From NCBI GenBank assembly GCA_003452185.1, contig DMJJ01000380.1:1-5859 (forward strand): a stretch of DNA of 5,859 bases, given 5' to 3'. How positions within the stretch are numbered: position 1 is the first letter of the stretch; each line of letters starts with the position of its first letter. The notes under the pieces are model-generated. The model worked only from the letters and a program-made list of their open reading frames with translations. It was not told the origin of the DNA and searched no databases. A program made the translations under genes and the position numbers. This document shows positions 1 to 3,162 of the stretch, piece by piece. The DNA is from Verrucomicrobiales bacterium. GTDB lineage: Bacteria > Verrucomicrobiota > Verrucomicrobiia > Limisphaerales > UBA11320.

Positions 1-57
1 GAGGGGTGGGGGCGCCCGGGGATTCTGCCGGGGGTAGAGCCTGCGGGCGGGCCCTGG

Positions 58-975
58 TCAGAGCCGACCCTTGTCGCGGGCCTTGTGCTCGAGCTTGTTC
101 ATCACCTTGACCTTCACCTCCTCGAACAGGACGAGGGAGTCGGGCGGAACGCTTTGCATCAGGAAGACGTTGGCGCCGATGGTTGAGCGGGCCCCCACGA
201 CCGTGTCGCCCCCCATGATGGTGGCGCCCGCGTAGATCGTCACGTCATCCTCGAGGGTGGGGTGCCGCTTTTTCCCGCGCAGCGCCTGGCCGCCCGAGAG
301 CGACCGGGCGATGAGGGAGACCCCTTTGTAGAGCTTCACCCGGTTGCCGATCTCACAGGTCTCGCCGATGACCGTGCCGGTGCAGTGGTCCACGAAGAAG
401 TGGGACCCGATCACCGCCCCGGGGTGGATGTCCATCCCGGTCCGGCTGTGGGCCCACTCGGTCATGATGCGGGGAATGAGGGGGACCTTTTTGGTGTAGA
501 GCTCGTGGGCAAGCCGCTGGACGGAGATCGCCTCCATGAACGGGTAGGCGACGATCACCTCCTCCTTGCTCAGGGCGGCGGGGTCGCCCTGGTAGGCGGC
601 TTCGCTGTCGGTCTGGAGGATTTCCCTCAGGCAGGGGAGGCAGGCAAGAAACCCGGTTGCGATGTTGTTCGCGGTCGGGCGGAGTTCCCGCTTGGCCATC
701 CCGTCCGGGGTGGCGTAGTCGAGGCTCTTGTAGATCTCATCCTCAAGGCGTCCCAGGACGGAGTCCATCAGCGCCGCGATCTCCACCTTGAGCTCCGAGG
801 AGTGGAGCGGGTTGTCGTGGAAGAAGCCGGGGAAAAGGAGTCGGAGGAGGTCGACAGTGATCCCCACCACGGCGTTCTTGGAGGGAAGGTTTTTTCCGTC
901 CAGATGGTTGATGCCTCCCACCCGGGCGTAGGACTTGATCAGCTCGTTGGTGAGGTCGGTGACGGTCACTTTCAC
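58..975 (-). CDS. cysE: Serine O-acetyltransferase (EpsC/CysE family)
   Basis: This 305-residue cytoplasmic enzyme should transfer an acetyl group from acetyl-CoA to L-serine, giving O-acetylserine for cysteine synthesis. The N-terminal half (about 1-170) is the helical domain. Residues about 180-280 form the left-handed beta-helix with hexapeptide repeats. Key residues are visible: D182 in GMDIHPG and H197 in VDHCTG have the same 15-residue spacing as catalytic D143 and H158 of E. coli CysE, and R237-H238 in KKRHP match its RH pair after a roughly six-residue longer loop. The N-terminus is longer than in E. coli. The C-terminus (ending KGRL) lacks the terminal isoleucine that E. coli CysE inserts into CysK, so a classical cysteine synthase complex is doubtful. 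The start is the GTG at 973-975. No ATG, GTG or TTG lies in frame just upstream and no good Shine-Dalgarno is seen; a second GTG at codon 3 is an alternative start. Confidence 0.95.
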   Translation of the reverse strand: MKVTVTDLTNELIKSYARVGGINHLDGKNLPSKNAVVGITVDLLRLLFPGFFHDNPLHSSELKVEIAALMDSVLGRLEDEIYKSLDYATPDGMAKRELRPTANNIATGFLACLPCLREILQTDSEAAYQGDPAALSKEEVIVAYPFMEAISVQRLAHELYTKKVPLIPRIMTEWAHSRTGMDIHPGAVIGSHFFVDHCTGTVIGETCEIGNRVKLYKGVSLIARSLSGGQALRGKKRHPTLEDDVTIYAGATIMGGDTVVGARSTIGANVFLMQSVPPDSLVLFEEVKVKVMNKLEHKARDKGRL

Positions 976-981
976 GCGGCC

Positions 982-1010
982 ACTATCGGTCAGATCCTCG
1001 CCGCTGGCAA
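982..1010 (-). promoter_or_regulatory. Candidate sigma-70-type promoter of cysE
   Basis: On the minus strand, TTGCCA (1005-1010) and GATAGT (982-987) are separated by exactly 17 bases. They match the TTGACA and TATAAT consensus at five and four of six positions. The -10-like box ends six bases before the GTG start, so transcription would begin at or next to the start codon. A six-base inverted repeat (GCTGGC/GCCAGC, 1003-1018) overlaps the -35 box and could be an operator or chance. This is a consensus reading only. Confidence 0.35.
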
Positions 1011-1030
1011 TGGCCAGCCTTGGGGCAGGT

Positions 1031-1066
1031 GGAAAAGAAAACGGGCCGCCCTGTGGAGGCGGCCCG
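1031..1066 (-). terminator. Intrinsic terminator of the small basic protein gene
   Basis: A perfect nine-base inverted repeat (CGGGCCGCC at 1042-1050 and GGCGGCCCG at 1058-1066) encloses a seven-base loop. Read on the minus strand, the GC-only stem is followed at once by TTTTCTTTTCC (1031-1041). This is a textbook rho-independent terminator 18 bases after the stop codon of the small gene, and it separates that gene from cysE. Confidence 0.9.
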
Positions 1067-1084
1067 CGGGAGGAAATTGCCGGG

Positions 1085-1189
1085 TCAGGCCTTCTTGGCC
1101 TTCACCTTGGTATTCGCCTTGGCCTTGCGGCGCTTGTTCAGGCGTTCGCGGCGACGACGCTTCTCCACCTTGTTGCTTTGTTTGCCCAT
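1085..1189 (-). CDS. Tiny Lys/Arg-rich basic protein (34 aa), function unknown
   Basis: This 34-residue protein starts MGKQSNK and is about half lysine plus arginine (RRRRER, NKRRK, KVKAKKA), with only two acidic residues and no hydrophobic segment. A nucleic-acid-binding role, for example on RNA, ribosomes or DNA, is a plausible inference. The ATG at 1187-1189 is preferred over the much longer open frame extending upstream because that extension is antisense to the convincing secreted-protein gene starting at 1238. A strong terminator follows 18 bases after the stop, which supports a real, separately transcribed gene. No clear Shine-Dalgarno is seen (AAAGACACTT precedes the ATG). From memory, short basic proteins starting MGKQ occur in Verrucomicrobiota, but I cannot name the family. 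It is divergent from the downstream plus-strand operon, with 48 bases between the starts. Confidence 0.72.
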   Translation of the reverse strand: MGKQSNKVEKRRRRERLNKRRKAKANTKVKAKKA

Positions 1190-1237
1190 AAGTGTCTTTA
1201 CTTTGCCAGTTCCGTTCGTTTGGTTAGCGGTTGAAAT
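1190..1237. promoter_or_regulatory. Divergent intergenic region, presumed back-to-back promoters
   Basis: This 48-base gap separates the start codons of the leftward small basic gene and the rightward operon. It is clearly more AT-rich than its surroundings, as expected for promoter DNA. I could not identify convincing -35 and -10 pairs or a Shine-Dalgarno for either gene, so the promoter role rests on the divergent layout alone. Confidence 0.4.
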
Positions 1238-1828
1238 ATGAAGATTTGCCGAAACCCGTTCAACATCTATTTCCTTTGCCTGGGGCTGGTGGTGACGCCC
1301 TTCACGGCCGGGGCCGCGGAGAGCCCCAAGGGCGGGGCCCAGACCAATGAGTCGGCGAAGGTGGCCGATCCCAAGGCCAAGCCGAAGAAGCGGAAGAAGG
1401 AAACCGTGACCATCCGCGTTCACGTGGAGGCACTGGTGGGCGGGACCACCCCTGGCACACCGGTGACGGTTCTGCGGAGCAATCCGATGGTGGTCAATGT
1501 GGAGAAGGATCCCGTGGTGGACGAGAGCCGCCTGGAGGAGGCAAGGCTGATTGACGGTCCCGGCGGCCCGGAGATCGAGCTCCAGTTCGACAGCCAGGGA
1601 CGGACGATGCTCGGGAACTACACGGCGGCCCACCGGGGGCAGCGTCTGGCGATTTACTCGGATTTCGGGAAGGACCATCGGTGGCTTGCGGCTCCGGTCA
1701 TCACACGGATCGCGTCGAACGGGACGATCCGGTTCTCGCCCGATGCCACGCTCGATGAAGCCCAGAGGATTGTTGAGAACCTGAATCGCCAGGCCGGCGT
1801 TTCGAAGAAGAAGAAGGATGATTGGTGA
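1238..1828 (+). CDS. Exported protein with SecD P1-head-like domain
   Basis: This 196-residue protein begins with a likely Sec signal peptide (hydrophobic segment about 9-24, probable cleavage after AGA near residue 26). A Lys/Pro-rich linker follows, including KPKKRKK (48-54). Residues about 57-185 look like the SecD periplasmic P1 head fold: EIELQFDSQGRTML (112-125), GQRLAIYSD (134-142), APVI (152-155), then a strand and TLDEAQRIVENLN (171-183). These line up with the SecD pattern of an amphipathic strand, 'G+rlAIvlD', 'aPvi' and 'feeAk.la..L'. There are no transmembrane helices, so this is not a SecD translocase subunit. The protein ends in a lysine run and DDW. Its role is unknown; a periplasmic or membrane-surface accessory is an inference. 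It overlaps the next gene by four bases, implying translational coupling to an M23 peptidase. The ATG start has no strong Shine-Dalgarno but places the signal peptide properly. Confidence 0.85.
   Translation: MKICRNPFNIYFLCLGLVVTPFTAGAAESPKGGAQTNESAKVADPKAKPKKRKKETVTIRVHVEALVGGTTPGTPVTVLRSNPMVVNVEKDPVVDESRLEEARLIDGPGGPEIELQFDSQGRTMLGNYTAAHRGQRLAIYSDFGKDHRWLAAPVITRIASNGTIRFSPDATLDEAQRIVENLNRQAGVSKKKKDDW
1811..1828 (+). promoter_or_regulatory. Shine-Dalgarno and GTGA overlap setting the M23 peptidase start
   Basis: AAGAAGGA (1811-1818) lies inside the 3' end of the upstream gene, six bases before GTG at 1825-1827. That GTG overlaps the upstream stop TGA (1826-1828) as GTGA. A TTG at 1822 is also in frame but sits only three bases from the Shine-Dalgarno, so GTG is the better start. 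The layout indicates coupled re-initiation. Confidence 0.7.
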
Positions 1829-2844
1829 GCGCCTCCCGTTGGATCCAGGCGGCAGGGTTCTGTCTGGCGGTGGGGCTCCTGCCGGCTTCAGCCCAGCCGT
1901 TTCAGCTTCCCACCTCCAACCATCACGTGCTGGAGCGGGGGGGCGAACCGCTCTTCTTCGCCCCCACGGTTGGGAAGCTCTGGCCGAGTGGGACCTTCGG
2001 GTGTGTGCGGACCGACGGGAACCAGATCCATGAGGGGATCGACATCCTCCACCTGCAGACCGATCGCCGGGGGGAGCCGACCGACCCCGTGATGGCGGTG
2101 GCCGATGGCACGGTGGCCTACGCGAACACGCGCAGCGGGCTTTCGAACTACGGCAACTACCTGGTGGTGCGGCATCAGGTGGAGGGCCTGACCCTCTTTT
2201 CCCTCTACGCCCATTTGAAGTCGTTGGCCCCCGGGGTTCAGGCCGGGGCGTCGGTGCGCCAGGGACAGGTGATCGCCACCATGGGGAGAACCACCAACAC
2301 GCGCTCCGGCATCGGGAAGGACCGGGCCCACCTCCACCTCGAGTTCGACTTTCAGGTCTCCCCGCGCTACGCCGAGTGGCATTCCCGTCACAAGCCGGAC
2401 GAGCGGAATGATCACGGGAACTGGAACGGGCAAAACCTCATCGGAGTTGACCCGTGGCAGCTCTTCCTGGAGCAGCAGCAGCAGGGGGCCCGATTCAGCC
2501 TCTCCCGGTGGGTCCGGGCGCAGACCGAGCTCTGCCGTGTCCTGGTTCGAGCTCCGGACCTGGCCTGGGTCCGGGCGAATCCCGCCTTCGTCCGGCCGAA
2601 TCCCCGCGCCCAGCGGGAGGGGGTGGCCGGGTACGAGCTGGCCCTCAATTTCATGGGGTTGCCATTCGAATGCACTCCGCGTGCGGCCTCGGAGCTCAAG
2701 GGGACGGGAGCCGTCACGCAGGTGCTGACGGTCAACGAGGCGGAGTTTCAACAACACCATTGCCGCAAACTCCTCGTCCACCGGGGAGGGCGCTATGAAT
2801 TGACGAACGCCGGGATGAACCTCCTCAGCCTCCTCATGTATTAG
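1825..2844 (+). CDS. Secreted M23-family metallopeptidase (LytM/peptidoglycan endopeptidase type)
   Basis: This 339-residue protein (numbered from GTG 1825) has a signal peptide with probable cleavage after ASA (residue 23). The M23 domain spans about 60-212. Zinc ligands H69 and D73 lie in HEGIDI, and H171 in AHLHLEF. H169 of the same HLH motif and H130 of SLYAHL are the other conserved catalytic-site histidines. The glycine-rich beta core is present (VADGTV, NYLVVRH, VRQGQVIATMG). All key residues are intact, so it should be an active zinc endopeptidase, most likely cutting peptide cross-links of peptidoglycan outside the cytoplasmic membrane. Residues about 213-339 form an extension with no domain I recognise; it contains a short Q run, repeated PNP/RAN segments and a hydrophobic end (NLLSLLMY). 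The gene is coupled to the upstream SecD-head-like gene. Substrate is inferred from the family, not shown. Confidence 0.93.
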   Translation: MSASRWIQAAGFCLAVGLLPASAQPFQLPTSNHHVLERGGEPLFFAPTVGKLWPSGTFGCVRTDGNQIHEGIDILHLQTDRRGEPTDPVMAVADGTVAYANTRSGLSNYGNYLVVRHQVEGLTLFSLYAHLKSLAPGVQAGASVRQGQVIATMGRTTNTRSGIGKDRAHLHLEFDFQVSPRYAEWHSRHKPDERNDHGNWNGQNLIGVDPWQLFLEQQQQGARFSLSRWVRAQTELCRVLVRAPDLAWVRANPAFVRPNPRAQREGVAGYELALNFMGLPFECTPRAASELKGTGAVTQVLTVNEAEFQQHHCRKLLVHRGGRYELTNAGMNLLSLLMY

Positions 2845-2845
2845 G

Positions 2846-2868
2846 CCCGGGGACCTCCGACCCTCGGG
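2846..2868 (+). terminator. Possible terminator hairpin without U-tract
   Basis: Directly after the peptidase stop codon, CCCGGGG (2846-2852) can pair with CCTCGGG (2862-2868), with one G-U pair and a nine-base loop. No run of T follows, so this is not a standard intrinsic terminator. It may protect the 3' end, aid Rho-dependent release, or be chance in GC-rich DNA. Confidence 0.25.
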
Positions 2869-2949
2869 TACGTCCGTCCGGAAAGCCGGCGTGGGAGGGC
2901 GACCTCCCGGAACGACGACGTCCTGGGATCCTCCCCCACTCCCCGTTGA

Positions 2950-3007
2950 ATCAATGGGCCGCCTGGCCCGGGAGGGGACTCCCGGGCGGGTCGCAAGGCC
3001 CATCGAT
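2950..3007 (+). promoter_or_regulatory. Two-tier hairpin, candidate cis-regulatory RNA
   Basis: ATGGGCC (2954-2960) pairs with GGCCCAT (2997-3003). Inside it, GCCCGGGAG (2966-2974) pairs with CTCCCGGGC (2979-2987) around a GGGA loop. Three more base pairs (2950-2952 with 3005-3007) extend the outer stem past one mismatch. The asymmetric internal loop carries GGGTCGCAA on its 3' side. This loosely recalls the GGGACGCAAAGCC side of c-di-GMP-I (GEMM) riboswitches, but the matching GGCAAACC strand and the second helix are not evident. It sits about 150 bases before the GTG of the large surface-protein gene, a normal distance for a leader RNA. It could also be a terminator-like or DNA-level palindrome. 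Confidence 0.35.
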
Positions 3008-3044
3008 CTGCCGAAGTCACGCGGCCCTCCTGGATCCCCCCAAA

Positions 3045-3072
3045 CGTCGCAAACCGTTCTCGCGCTGCGACG
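3045..3072 (+). other. Seven-base inverted repeat in leader
   Basis: CGTCGCA (3045-3051) is followed after 14 bases by its exact reverse complement TGCGACG (3066-3072). It may be a second hairpin of the leader or an operator half-site pair. No function can be assigned from sequence alone. Confidence 0.3.
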
Positions 3073-3142
3073 CGTGCGGGGGAGATGGGCGGTTCCAGGG
3101 GGCGGCTACAGCCGTGAGAGGAGGCGGCATGCGACCTGCAAT

Positions 3143-3162
3143 GGGGGGAGCCAAGACTTGTG
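3143..3162 (+). promoter_or_regulatory. Shine-Dalgarno and GTG start of the large surface protein
   Basis: GGGGGGAG (3143-3150) ends nine bases before GTG 3160-3162. The reading frame has a stop at 3115-3117 and no ATG, GTG or TTG between that stop and 3160. This leaves the GTG as the only ordinary start, and it places a signal peptide at the N-terminus. Confidence 0.75.

Larger units (their letters stand above)
2845..3159 (+). other. Structured 315-base intergenic region / leader
   Basis: No convincing gene is seen here. Open frames exist on both strands, but their predicted proteins are Pro/Arg/Gly-rich with no recognisable domain, as expected from GC-biased DNA. The region contains several inverted repeats: 2846-2868, 2950-3007, 3045-3072 and 3103-3114. 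No clear promoter boxes are visible; TTGAAT at 2946-2951 has no suitable -10 partner. The region probably holds the end of the peptidase transcript plus a promoter and structured 5' leader for the large gene starting at 3160. Confidence 0.5.

Noticed and set aside
1..57. GC-rich stretch after the cysE stop codon
   Set aside because: I looked for a terminator hairpin or the end of a neighbouring gene; only weak, imperfect G/C pairing is present and no T-run follows on the cysE strand.
262..1191. 309-codon plus-strand frame opposite cysE and the small basic gene
   Set aside because: It is antisense to a well-supported serine acetyltransferase gene, reads through a strong terminator hairpin, and gives no recognisable protein.
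1190..1678. N-terminal extension of the small basic protein to 197 residues on the minus strand
   Set aside because: The extension is antisense to the SecD-head-like gene and has no domain features. The MGKQ start at 1189 gives a compact gene with its own terminator.
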